From positions 62,001 through 126,000 of the forward strand of contig NZ_JAVFJK010000014.1 in assembly GCF_030908215.1 (NCBI RefSeq): 64,000 nt of DNA. Reading direction: 5' to 3'. Every line of letters begins with the position of its first letter. Position 1 is the stretch's first letter. This document shows positions 7,861-17,200 of this stretch, piece by piece. Source of the DNA: Sinomonas sp. ASV486. Its GTDB lineage: Bacteria > Actinomycetota > Actinomycetes > Actinomycetales > Micrococcaceae. The position numbers and the translations under genes were made by a program. The notes beneath the pieces were generated by a model. That model was not told where the DNA came from and searched no databases. It worked only from the letters and a program-made list of their open reading frames with translations.

Positions 7861-9132
7861 ATGCACAAGAAGAGCCTTCTGGCCCTCTCGGTAGCGGTCG
7901 CCGTGGCCGTCGGCCTGAGCGCCTGCAGCGGCGGCAGCTCCAGCAGCGCCTCGGGGGACGGCAAGACCCTCACCATCGCCGCCACCACGAACGAGAAGCC
8001 CGCCCTGGATGCGGTCGTTGCGAAGTTCAAGGAGCAGAACCCCGGCGTGGACGTCAAGTACACGACCTCTGCGCTCGACCAGTATCAGACCACCACCAGG
8101 ACCCAGCTCTCCTCCGGCACCGCCCCCGACGTCGTGTTCGTCTGGCCCGGCGACGGCAACCCGATGGCGACCCGGGTCGTGGCCAAGGCCGGCTACCTCG
8201 AGGACCTCTCCGGCCAGTCCTGGGCCAACAGCTTCCCCGCAGGCATCAAGCCCGTCACCCAGTACAATGGCAAGACCTACAGCGCCTCCGTCACGTTCTC
8301 CGGCATCGGCGCCGTCTACAACATGACCGCCATGAACCAGGCCGGTCTGACCCCGCCGACCACCTGGAGCGGGCTGCTGCAGTTCTGCACCCAGGCCAAG
8401 GACAAGGGCAAGACAGCGTTCGAGCTCGGCGCCCAGACCAACTGGGTCACCCAGCTCGTCCCCTACTCGCTCACCCCCACCCTGGTCTACGGGCCCAACC
8501 CGAACTTCCCCCAGGACATGGCAGACAAGAAGGCCACCTTCGCGGACTCGAAGTGGACCGACGCGATGAACAAGTACCTCGAGATGCAGAAGGCCGGCTG
8601 CTTCCAGGCCAACCCCCTCGGCACCGACTACAACGCAAGCCTCGCCGCCGTCGCCAAGGGGGACGCCCTCAGCGTCGTCCAGGTCAACTCCGCCGTCGCG
8701 GCCATCAGCCAGCAGGCCCCCCAGGGCACCCAGCTGAACATGCTCCCCGTCCCGGCCACGGACAGCGCCTCCGACACCCGCATGGCAGGTGCCGCCGGCT
8801 CCACCTACGGCGTGAACGCCAAGGCCAAGAACAAGGACCTCGCGATCAAGTTCGTCAACTTCCTCGAGAGCCCCGACGGGATGAACCTCTACGCCCAGAC
8901 CAACAAGGCACTGCCGGCAGTGCCGAATGACAGCTTCAAGGTCGACCCGGCCCTGAGCACCCTGCAGCAGCACCAGAAGGACGGCAAGACGGACGCGTTC
9001 ATGGACCAGAACTGGCCCAACGCCCGCGTCCAGCAGACCCTGTTCCAGGTCGTACAGGACCTGCTCGCCGGCAAGACCGACGTCGCCACGGGCCTGAAGC
9101 AGATGGACTCGGCCTACAGCCAGGGCTCCTAG
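7861..9132 (+). CDS. sugar ABC transporter substrate-binding lipoprotein
   Basis: A 423-residue extracellular solute-binding protein (SBP family 1). The signal peptide MHKKSLLALSVAVAVAVG leads to a lipobox LSAC with Cys22 as the lipidation site, followed by a Gly/Ser linker. Mature-domain signatures include DVVFVWPGDGNP, AGAAGSTYGVNAKAKNKD and the C-terminal FQVVQDLLAGKTDVATGLKQ. The start at 7861 has AAAGGAGAG upstream. It captures the sugar outside the membrane and delivers it to the two permeases. Its position in the rhamnose regulon, followed by a cytoplasmic alpha-L-rhamnosidase, suggests the ligand is a rhamnoside or rhamnose. A G/C-only tract follows the gene. Confidence 0.92.
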   Translation: MHKKSLLALSVAVAVAVGLSACSGGSSSSASGDGKTLTIAATTNEKPALDAVVAKFKEQNPGVDVKYTTSALDQYQTTTRTQLSSGTAPDVVFVWPGDGNPMATRVVAKAGYLEDLSGQSWANSFPAGIKPVTQYNGKTYSASVTFSGIGAVYNMTAMNQAGLTPPTTWSGLLQFCTQAKDKGKTAFELGAQTNWVTQLVPYSLTPTLVYGPNPNFPQDMADKKATFADSKWTDAMNKYLEMQKAGCFQANPLGTDYNASLAAVAKGDALSVVQVNSAVAAISQQAPQGTQLNMLPVPATDSASDTRMAGAAGSTYGVNAKAKNKDLAIKFVNFLESPDGMNLYAQTNKALPAVPNDSFKVDPALSTLQQHQKDGKTDAFMDQNWPNARVQQTLFQVVQDLLAGKTDVATGLKQMDSAYSQGS

Positions 9133-9138
9133 CCCCAC

Positions 9139-9190
9139 CCGGGCGAGGCGCCCGGCCAACAATAGGCGGTGGCGGCCCCCCGGGGCCGCC
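9139..9190 (+). terminator. tandem GC hairpins after the binding-protein gene
   Basis: Two stems follow the stop codon: CCGGGCG/CGCCCGG (9139-9145, 9149-9155) and GGCGGCCCC/GGGGCCGCC (9171-9179, 9182-9190). They lack a T-tract, as is common in high-GC actinobacteria, and may act as a partial terminator or mRNA-stability element before the rhamnosidase gene. Confidence 0.45.
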
Positions 9191-9219
9191 CCCGCCCGCC
9201 GTCACCCCACAGAGTGCCA

Positions 9220-9286
9220 GGGGGCCCCCCCCCGGGGGGGGGGCCCCCGCCCCCCCGGGGGGGGGGGCGCCCGGGGGCCCCCCCCC
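9220..9286. repeat. 67-bp tract of only G and C, in long homopolymer runs
   Basis: Between the binding-protein gene and the rhamnosidase gene lies a stretch without a single A or T, made of alternating G-runs and C-runs of up to about a dozen bases. It can fold into very stable hairpins or G-quadruplexes on either strand. It may attenuate transcription into the next gene, or it may contain homopolymer-length sequencing errors. No coding frame is supported here. Confidence 0.75.
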
Positions 9287-9329
9287 ACCGCCCGCATTCA
9301 CCCCTCAGAGAGCACGTGGGAAGAAGGAC

Positions 9330-11951
9330 ATGACAGTCCCGGCAGCAGCCACACCGACAGAGAAGACCCCAGCTCCAACCACCGCCCGGGTGGCCCGGGT
9401 GCAGGCCGAACACCGCCGGGACGCCCTCGGCATCGGCGAATCCCGCCCCCGGCTCACCTGGCACACGGACGCCCCAGCCGGCTGGAGGCAGGAGAAGTAC
9501 GAGATCGAGGTGGTCCGACGCGGTAACCGGTGCCAAGCGCAGGAGGTCACATCCTCCGACTCCGTCCTCGTGGAATGGCCGTTCGAGCCGCTGCAATCCC
9601 GTGAGCGCGCCCAGGTCCGGGTGCGTCTCTGGGGGGCGGACGGCGAGCCGAGCGGGTGGAGCGAGCCGCTGGGCGTGGAGGCTGGGCTCCTGGACGCGGA
9701 CGACTGGACGGCCTCTGCCATCTCACCCGACTGGGACGAGGACCGCGAGGCGGACAACCCACCCGCCCTGCTGCGCCGCTCCTTTACGGCTGGGGCCGCC
9801 GTCTCCTCGGCCAGGCTCTACGTCACCGCCCACGGCGTGTACGAAGTCGAGATCAACGGCACCCGGGTCGGAGATGAAGTCCTCGCCCCCGGATGGACCA
9901 GCTACGACCACCGTCTGCTGTACTCGACCTTCGATGTCACCGACCTCCTCGCCAAGGGCGAGAACGTTATCGGAGCCTGGCTGGCCGACGGCTGGTTCCG
10001 CGGCCGCATCGGCTTCAAGGGCGGCACCCGCAACGTCTACGGCGAGCGGACCTCCCTGCTCGCCCAGCTCGAGGTCACCTACACGGACGGCCGACGTGCC
10101 GTTATCACTACCGACGACAGGTGGAAGGCCTCCCGCGGCCCCGTCACCGCGGCCAGCTTCTACGACGGCGAAACCCACGACGCCCGCCTCGAGCAGCCGG
10201 GCTGGTCGCAGCCGGGCTTCGACGGCACGGGATGGTCCAGCGTGCGCATCGCGCAGGTCGACAAGGCCACTCTCGAAGCCCCGGTGGGCCCCCCGGTCCG
10301 GTGCACCGAGGAGATCGCCACCCAGCGGATCTGGACCTCCCCCTCGGGCAAGACCCTGGTCGACTTCGGCCAGAACCTCGTCGGCCGGCTCCGCCTCTCT
10401 CTCCAAGGCAAAGGCGGCCAGGCGGTCACGCTCCGCCACGCCGAGGTCCTCCAGGACGGCGAGCTCTACACCCGCCCACTCCGGCTGGCCGCCTCCACAG
10501 ACCAGTACACGCTCGCCGACGACTCCCGTCACACCTGGGAGCCCAGGTTCGCCATGCACGGCTTCCGCTACGCCGAGATCACCGGCGACATCGACGCCGT
10601 CGACCTCGAAGCCCTCACTGCCCGCGTGCACCACACCGATATGGAACGCACCGGCTGGTTCGAATGCTCAGACCCCCTCGTAAACCGCCTCCACGAGAAC
10701 GTGCGGTGGAGCATGCGGGGCAACTTCGTCAGCATCCCCACCGACTGCCCCCAGCGCGACGAGCGCCTCGGCTGGACCGGCGACATCCAGGTCTTCGCCC
10801 CCACTGCCTCCTTCCTATACGACTGCTCGGGAATGCTCGCCGGCTGGCTCAAGGACGTCGCCGACGAACAGCTCCCCGACGGCACCGTCCCCTGGTACGT
10901 CCCCTGGGTCCAGGCCGGCTCATGGGACAAGACCATCCCCGGTGCCGTGTGGGGAGACGTGGCCGTGCTAACCCCGTGGACCCTCTTCGAGCGCTTCGAG
11001 GACAGGGGCGTGCTCGCAGACCAGTACGCCAGCGCCAAGGCCTGGGTCGACCTCATGGCCGAACGCGCCGGCGAGTCCCGCCTCTGGGACGAGGGCTTCC
11101 AGCTCGGCGACTGGCTCGACCCCGCCGCGCCCCCGCACGACCCCGCCGATGCCCGCACGGACCGCTACCTCGTCGCCACCGCCTACTTCGCCTGGTCCGC
11201 CCGTCACCTCTCCCGCATCGCCGAGGTCCTCGGCATGGCCGAGGACGAAGCCCGGTACGCGGAACTAGCCGAGGAGGTCAGAGAGGCGTTTGCCCGGCGG
11301 TACGTCCATGAGGACGGCACCATGGCCAGCGACGCGCAGACGGCCTACGCCCTCGCTCTCGTCTTCGACCTCCTCCCTGAGGAATGGCAGAGGTGCCGGG
11401 CGGCCGACCGGCTGGCCGAGCTCGTCGCGGAGGCGGGGAACCGCATCGCCACCGGCTTCGCCGGCACCCCGGTCATCAGTGACGCCCTCACCCTCGGTGG
11501 CCACGTCGAGGCCGCCTACGACCTCCTCCGGGAAAAGGAATGCCCCTCCTGGCTGTACGCGGTTAAGCAGGGCGGAACGACCATCTGGGAGCGCTGGGAC
11601 TCCATGCTCCCCGATGGGACCGTCAATCCCGGGGAGATGACCTCCTTCAACCACTACGCCCTGGGGGCCGTGGCCGACTGGATGCACCGGGTCATCGGCG
11701 GCCTCGCGCCGCTCGAACCGGGCTACCGGAAGATCGGCATCAAACCCCGCCCCGGCGGAGGGATCACCCACGCGACCACGCGCCACCTCACCCCCTACGG
11801 GGTGGCTGAGGTAGCATGGCGAATCGTCGATGGGACCCTGCACGTTTACGCCACCGTCCCAGCCGGCACGACCGCCACGGCAGACCTGCCCGGGCAGCCA
11901 CCGAGGGAACTCGGCCCGGGCACGCACGCCCTGAGCGCCTCTATCGGCTGA
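9330..11951 (+). CDS. rhaS-like: alpha-L-rhamnosidase, GH78
   Basis: An 873-residue glycoside hydrolase family 78 enzyme releasing L-rhamnose from rhamnosides. Domains follow the usual order: an N-terminal fibronectin-like domain (RVQAEHRRDALGIGESRPRL), the carbohydrate-binding Bac_rhamnosid_N domain around residues 145-310 (VTAHGVYEVEINGTRVGDE), a beta-sandwich, then the (alpha/alpha)6 barrel. The catalytic loop reads DCPQRDERLGWTGD near residues 472-485, and a C-terminal beta-domain starts around 790 (LEPGYRKIGIKPRPGGGI). There is no signal peptide, so it should act in the cytoplasm on imported rhamnosides. ATG at 9330 has GAAGGAC upstream. It lies at the end of the importer operon after the G/C tract. 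Confidence 0.93.
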   Translation: MTVPAAATPTEKTPAPTTARVARVQAEHRRDALGIGESRPRLTWHTDAPAGWRQEKYEIEVVRRGNRCQAQEVTSSDSVLVEWPFEPLQSRERAQVRVRLWGADGEPSGWSEPLGVEAGLLDADDWTASAISPDWDEDREADNPPALLRRSFTAGAAVSSARLYVTAHGVYEVEINGTRVGDEVLAPGWTSYDHRLLYSTFDVTDLLAKGENVIGAWLADGWFRGRIGFKGGTRNVYGERTSLLAQLEVTYTDGRRAVITTDDRWKASRGPVTAASFYDGETHDARLEQPGWSQPGFDGTGWSSVRIAQVDKATLEAPVGPPVRCTEEIATQRIWTSPSGKTLVDFGQNLVGRLRLSLQGKGGQAVTLRHAEVLQDGELYTRPLRLAASTDQYTLADDSRHTWEPRFAMHGFRYAEITGDIDAVDLEALTARVHHTDMERTGWFECSDPLVNRLHENVRWSMRGNFVSIPTDCPQRDERLGWTGDIQVFAPTASFLYDCSGMLAGWLKDVADEQLPDGTVPWYVPWVQAGSWDKTIPGAVWGDVAVLTPWTLFERFEDRGVLADQYASAKAWVDLMAERAGESRLWDEGFQLGDWLDPAAPPHDPADARTDRYLVATAYFAWSARHLSRIAEVLGMAEDEARYAELAEEVREAFARRYVHEDGTMASDAQTAYALALVFDLLPEEWQRCRAADRLAELVAEAGNRIATGFAGTPVISDALTLGGHVEAAYDLLREKECPSWLYAVKQGGTTIWERWDSMLPDGTVNPGEMTSFNHYALGAVADWMHRVIGGLAPLEPGYRKIGIKPRPGGGITHATTRHLTPYGVAEVAWRIVDGTLHVYATVPAGTTATADLPGQPPRELGPGTHALSASIG

Positions 11952-12113
11952 AACCACCCCTGTGCCGGAAGGCAGCCATCCGCCCTTGGTCTCGGCCGCC
12001 TCTCCTTGCGTGGGCAGACAAGGAGAAGCGGCGGGCGCGGCAATGCGCTCTCTGCCGAAGGCAGCGCCCCAAGGCTCTGGACGTCCGCCCGCGGCTCGTG
12101 CCAAACTGGATCC

Positions 12114-12127
12114 GGAAAACGCTTTCC
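12114..12127. promoter_or_regulatory. second-type LacI operator before the oxidoreductase-GH78 operon
   Basis: GGAAAACGCTTTCC, a near-perfect 14-bp palindrome with central CG, about 30 bp before the ATG at 12158. Its arms (GGAAA/TTTCC) differ from the TGAA/TTCA arms of the rha sites, which suggests control by a different LacI protein, most simply the one at 17746-18801. The preceding stretch from 11952 holds no gene. Confidence 0.6.
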
Positions 12128-12157
12128 CAAGGCCTGAACCGGTCGCAAAGGAGCCAG

Positions 12158-14266
12158 ATGATCACGCACGTCTCCCACCCCACCGCCTCGGCCTCAGGAA
12201 CCGAAGATACGGGAGGGCAGGAGCACGCCCCGGCCCGCGTCGCCCTCGTGGGCGCCCACGGCTTCGGCCTTGTGCACCTGCGGAACCTCGCGCGCCTGGC
12301 CGGGAGCGGCGCCGTGGTCCTCGACGCCGTGGCCGACCCCCGCGAGCCGGAACCCGGAAGCGTGCCGGACGGCACGCCGTCGTACGCGTCCCTCGAGGAT
12401 CTCCTCGCCGGCCGCCCCGCCCCGGACATCGCGATCGTGGCGACGCCCATCCAGACGCACGGTCCGCTCGCCGCGGCGGCACTCGCCGCCGGCGCCCGGC
12501 TCTACCTCGAGAAGCCGCCCGTGCCCTCGATCGCCGCCTACCGCGAGCTGCTCGCAGACGCCGAGAGCCGCGGCGCCGCAGTCCAGGTGGGGTTCCAGAG
12601 CCTCGGATCCCACGCGCTGCCCGCAATCGAGCAACTCCTTGCCTCGGGAGAGATCGGCGCCCTGCGGGCGGTCGGGGCGATCGGGGTCTGGACCCGCGAC
12701 CTCGCATACTATGCGCGTTCGCGCTGGGCCGGGAAGCGCCTCATGGACGGCGTCGAGGTCGTGGACGGCGTCGTGACCAACCCGCTGGCCCATGCGGTCG
12801 CGACGGCGCTGCGTATCGCCGGGGCGCGGCGGGAGGAGGATGTCGCGAGCGTCGACGTCGACCTCTACCACGCCCACGGTATCGACGCCGACGACACGTC
12901 GGTCGTGCGCCTCGTCACCGCCGGGGGAATCCCTGTCACGTGCGCACTGACGCTCTGCGCGACCGAAACCGCGGAGCCGTGGGTCACGGTCTACGGCACC
13001 GAGGGCGAGGCCCAGCTCTTCTACACGCAGGACAGGCTGATCGTCCGCACCGAGGCCGGCGAGCGCGAGGAGCGCTACGGCCGCACGGACCTGACCGAGA
13101 ACCTCCTCGACCACCTCTCCCACGGGACCGGGCTCCTGAGCTCGCTCGCGAACACGGGTGCGTTCATGCGGGTCCTCGAGGCTGTGCGCACCGCGCCGGA
13201 GGTCCGGGCCATCGCACCCGGGTACGTCGACTGGGTCGGCGAGGGGCAGGCCGCCCGGCCGATCGTGCGAGGCATCGAGGCCACGCTCGAGCGGGCCGTC
13301 AAGGCGCAGGCAACGTTCGCCGAACTCGGCGTCCCCTGGGCCGCCGCCGTAGGGCCGGCAGGGTTGCTCACCCTCCCTGACGGGCAGCCGGTGGCCGAGC
13401 TGTGCGACGGCGCCCACCTCGCTCCGGCACTCTCGCCCCGGCCGTACCTGCACCCGGTCCGCACCCTGGCGGGGACCACGGTCACTGACCACCTGCCCCT
13501 CGACCATGTGTGGCACCTCGGCCTCGGGCTGGCGCTCCAGGACGTGTCCGGGACCAACCTGTGGGGCGGCCGCACGTACACACGCGAGGCGGGGCGGTAC
13601 GTGTGGCGTGCCGACCACGGCCGTGTCGCGACGGAGTCCATGGACGGTCCACGGGGCCGAATCCTGCAGCGGCTGCGCTGGGAAGCGCACGACGGCGCCG
13701 CCCTCCTCGCGGAGGCGCGAACCCTCACCGCCGAGCGGGCCTTGGGACCGGCGGACGACGGCGCATGGCGCCTCACGCTGCACTCGCGCCTCACCGCTGC
13801 GCGGGATGTGATCCTCGGGGGCCCCGGCTCGAACGGCAACGCCGGCGGTGGCTACGGCGGCTTCTTCCTGCGCCTCGCCTCGTGCACGGGGGCCCGTGTG
13901 TTCACCGCCGACGCCGAGGGCGAGACCGCCGTGCATGGGCATGCCGCCCCCTGGATCGCCTGGAGCGCGCGCTTCGACGGCGGGCCCGCCGGTCGGGACG
14001 GCCAGGGCGCCGAGGCCGGCGTCGTCATCGCGGCGGCGCCCGAGGCACCCGACGATCCGTGGTTCGTCCGTCTCGCGGGGTACCCCGGCATTGGCTCGGC
14101 CCTCGCATGGGAGCGGGCTGTGGAGCTCCCCGCCGGCGAGGCGCTCGAGCGGACGTTCCGAGTGTGGTTCGTGGACGGTCCCGTCGACCCTGAGCGCGCA
14201 GCGGCCCTGGTCGCTGCCCCGGACGCGACGGCCCCGGACTCAGCAGCCCCGGAAGCGGGCGCCTGA
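12158..14266 (+). CDS. Gfo/Idh/MocA oxidoreductase fused to a DUF6807 (PmoA-like) domain
   Basis: A 702-residue protein. Residues 26-150 form a Rossmann domain (VALVGAHGFGLVHL) with the family EKPP near residue 118, and the Gfo/Idh/MocA C-terminal domain runs to about residue 385. From about residue 398 a second region begins (AGLLTLPDGQPVAELCDGAH) and includes DHVWHLGLGLALQD, NLWGGRTYTREAG and GFFLRLASCTGARVF, typical of the DUF6807/methane-oxygenase-PmoA family. These two are often separate neighbouring genes; here they are one continuous frame. ATG at 12158 has AAAGGAG upstream. Likely an NAD(P)-dependent sugar or glycoside oxidoreductase acting with the GH78 protein that follows 4 nt later; the substrate is unknown. 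Confidence 0.82.
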   Translation: MITHVSHPTASASGTEDTGGQEHAPARVALVGAHGFGLVHLRNLARLAGSGAVVLDAVADPREPEPGSVPDGTPSYASLEDLLAGRPAPDIAIVATPIQTHGPLAAAALAAGARLYLEKPPVPSIAAYRELLADAESRGAAVQVGFQSLGSHALPAIEQLLASGEIGALRAVGAIGVWTRDLAYYARSRWAGKRLMDGVEVVDGVVTNPLAHAVATALRIAGARREEDVASVDVDLYHAHGIDADDTSVVRLVTAGGIPVTCALTLCATETAEPWVTVYGTEGEAQLFYTQDRLIVRTEAGEREERYGRTDLTENLLDHLSHGTGLLSSLANTGAFMRVLEAVRTAPEVRAIAPGYVDWVGEGQAARPIVRGIEATLERAVKAQATFAELGVPWAAAVGPAGLLTLPDGQPVAELCDGAHLAPALSPRPYLHPVRTLAGTTVTDHLPLDHVWHLGLGLALQDVSGTNLWGGRTYTREAGRYVWRADHGRVATESMDGPRGRILQRLRWEAHDGAALLAEARTLTAERALGPADDGAWRLTLHSRLTAARDVILGGPGSNGNAGGGYGGFFLRLASCTGARVFTADAEGETAVHGHAAPWIAWSARFDGGPAGRDGQGAEAGVVIAAAPEAPDDPWFVRLAGYPGIGSALAWERAVELPAGEALERTFRVWFVDGPVDPERAAALVAAPDATAPDSAAPEAGA

Positions 14267-14270
14267 GGGC

Positions 14271-17200
14271 ATGGCGACCACCGGTACCGAAACGTCCAAC
14301 GACTCCCAGGCGACCGCCCGCGAGGCCCTGGGCCCGCTCGTCCCCGTCCGGCTTCGCGTCGAGGGCGCCGAGCGATGCCTCACCGCGGGTCCGACTCCGC
14401 GGTTGTCGTGGCAGGCCGAGGCCCGCGCGGGCGCCGGGGATCCCTCGAGCGCCGGGACCCGCACTGGGGCCGAGGTGCCGGACGGACGGCTCACGCCCGT
14501 CGCCGCCGAGGCGAGGATCCTCGCCGTGGACGGGCGTGTCCTCTGGGCCCCGGGTCCTCTCGCGCTGCCGGCTCACGCCACGACGCGCGTGGTCGTTCCG
14601 GCCGCGTCCGCCCTCCCCCCGGACACGGAATGCTCCTGGACCGTGCGGCTCCGCTCGGCCGACGGCGCGTGGGGACCGTGGAGCGCAGAGCATGCCTTCG
14701 GCACGGGGCTCGGGGACGCTGACTGGACCGCCCAGTGGATCACGCGCGCGCCTGGAGGCCGCGCACCGATCCGAATTGTGCACGGGCTCGGAGGCAGGCC
14801 CGAGCTGCGTTGGCACGGGATCCCGTTCGTGCCCGCGCCGGCCGAGGCCGAGTTCGACTTCACCCTCGAGGCCGAGCTGCGACCCGTGCTCGGCGCGTGT
14901 GGGATCGTATTCCACAGCGGCGGCCCGGGCACCGGTCTCCTCCTCGAGCTCGGACCGGGGGACCGCATCACGCTCCGGCCGCTCGCGGCGTGGGGGCAAC
15001 CGTGCGGACCCGAGGACTGGGCCAGCGCGCCACTGGCCGAGGCCGCGCTCCCCGCGCCCTCCCCCGCCTCGACCGACCGGCACCCGGACGGTCGCGTGCG
15101 GCCGGGCGAGACCCCCTGGCGACACCTCCGGGCGGAGGCCCGCGGCGGGAGGCTCGCGGTCGCCGTCGACGGCACGCCGGTTCTCGATACCGCGCTGCCC
15201 GCGCCCGCGGGGACGCTGCTCGGGCTGCACGCCACGCCCCGGGCCGAGGGCGCCCTGCGCGGTCTGACCTTGAGCAACGGCACAGAACCCTTCCGGTACA
15301 GCACCGCGGCCGACGGCCTCGCAGGCTGGCCCGCTGACACGCCCTTCCGCCAGCCCGACGAGTGGTCGCTCCTGCGCACCGAGGTACGGCTCGCAGGCCC
15401 CGTGCGCCGCGCCGTCCTCTACGCCGCGGCCCGGCATCAGGCCTGGGCATCCGTGGGCGGGCGTGAGGTCCTGGCCCTCTCCTCGTTCGGGTATCCGGGC
15501 GAGGACTACTACGATGCCGCGGACGTCACCGGCGCCGTCCGCGCGGCCGCCGCCGACAGCGGCCGCATGGCCCTCGCCGCCCTCGCGCACTGGTACGGCC
15601 CGGGTCAGGGACGCGCGTCGGGCCATCCCGGCCTCATCGCGCAGCTGCACCTCGAGTACGCCGACGGGCGCCGCGAGGTGTTCGACACCGGTCCGGGCTG
15701 GCGTGCAGCCGAGGCGCCCTACGCGCAGGCCGGCTATCGCAACGACGAGGGCGACCCGATCGAGCACGCCCTCGCTCCCCTCCCGGCGGGCTGGGACTCG
15801 CCCGGGTTCGCGGAGGGGTCGGGGTGGGGGCCCGGCGTCGTCCTCGGGACCCACCCACGGGAGGAGTTCCCGTCACTGCACCCCCGCCGCGCGCACACGG
15901 CCGAGGAGCAGGTCGACCCGGTGCGCTGGCTCACCGCCGCGGACGGGACACGCGTCGCGGACTTCGGCGCGGTCCGGGCGCTGCGGCCACACGCGGCGTT
16001 CGACGGCGCGTCGGGGCCAGGCGGGACCGTGCGGCTCCGCGCGGGGTACAGCCTGAGGGCCGACGGGCGCGTGGATGAGGCAAAGACCCCGAGCCAGAAC
16101 ACGGACATGGGCTTCCTCGCCGGGCCAGGGTTCGCGGACACTAACACGGACACGGACACGGGCGCGGCCGACGGCGCGGCTCCGGGCGCTCCGTTCGAAG
16201 CCCGCGTCCACCTCGGCTTCCGCTACCTCGAGATCGAGGCCCGCGGAGCGCAGGAGGGCGTGCCCGCGGGGGTGAGCGCCGCCGTCGTGCGTGCCACGCA
16301 CCCTGACGCACCGGCCGCCGTCGAGACATCGGATCCCCGCCTCAACCGCGTGCTGGCACTGCTGCAGGATTCGGCACTGCACGGAGTGCAGGAGCGTTTC
16401 ATGGATACGCCGACCCGGGAGAAGGGACAGTTCCTCGCGGACGCCGTGAACATCTCACTCGCGACCATGGCCGCGTTCGGCGAGCGCGAGTTCACGCGAC
16501 AGGCACTGCGGGAGTTCGTGTGGTCCGGCACACGGTACTGGAACGCACCCGAGGAGCGCGGCCGCCTCAACGCTGTCTACCCGAACGGGGACGGCAAGCG
16601 GGACATCCCCGACTTCTCGCTCATGCTGCCCGAGTGGGCCGAGGCCTACTGGCTGAACTCGGGCGACGACACGTTCGCCGCCGAGCTGTTGCCCGCGCTC
16701 GAGGCGACGTGCGGCTACGTGCGCCGCGCCATCCCTGACGCCGGCCCGTGCACGGGACTCGTCACGGACCTGCCGGGCGGCGGGGGGCCGTACCTGCACG
16801 GGATCGTGGACTGGCCCGCTCCGAACCGGCACGGCTACGACATGGCGGCTGCCGCCCGGACCGCAGTGAACGCGCAGGCGTACGCCGCGCTCACGTCGAC
16901 GTCACGGCTCGCTGGCGCGCTCGGGCGCGAGGCACTCGCGGCCTCCCTGCGCGACTCCGCCGCCGCCCTGGCCGCGGCGATGGAGGCCAAGCTGCGGGTC
17001 GACGGGGTTCTCGTAGACGGCCTGCACGCGGACGGGGTGCCGAGCCGGCATGCATCCCAGCACGCGTCGGCGATGCCGCTCGCCGTCCGCGCGACGGACC
17101 CCCAGCACCGCAGTGCGGATGCGCGGCGTGCCGCGTCCCTCGGCCTGCGGATGGGGCCTATGACGTGGCACCGGCTGCTCGCCGCGCTCGTCGGCGAGGG

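Noticed and set aside
9220-9286. Coding sequence through the G/C tract
   Set aside because: All frames give only Gly/Pro/Arg/Ala runs, and the rhamnosidase has a good start and ribosome-binding site after it.
12158-14266. Assembly frameshift joining two separate genes
   Set aside because: The reading frame is continuous with normal codon bias through the junction near 13340; no stop/start overlap is visible there. A read check is still suggested in the finding.
14025-15854. 609-codon minus-strand frame opposite the large GH78 gene
   Set aside because: The translation is Arg/Gly/Pro-rich without domain signals, and the plus-strand GH78 sequence is unmistakable.
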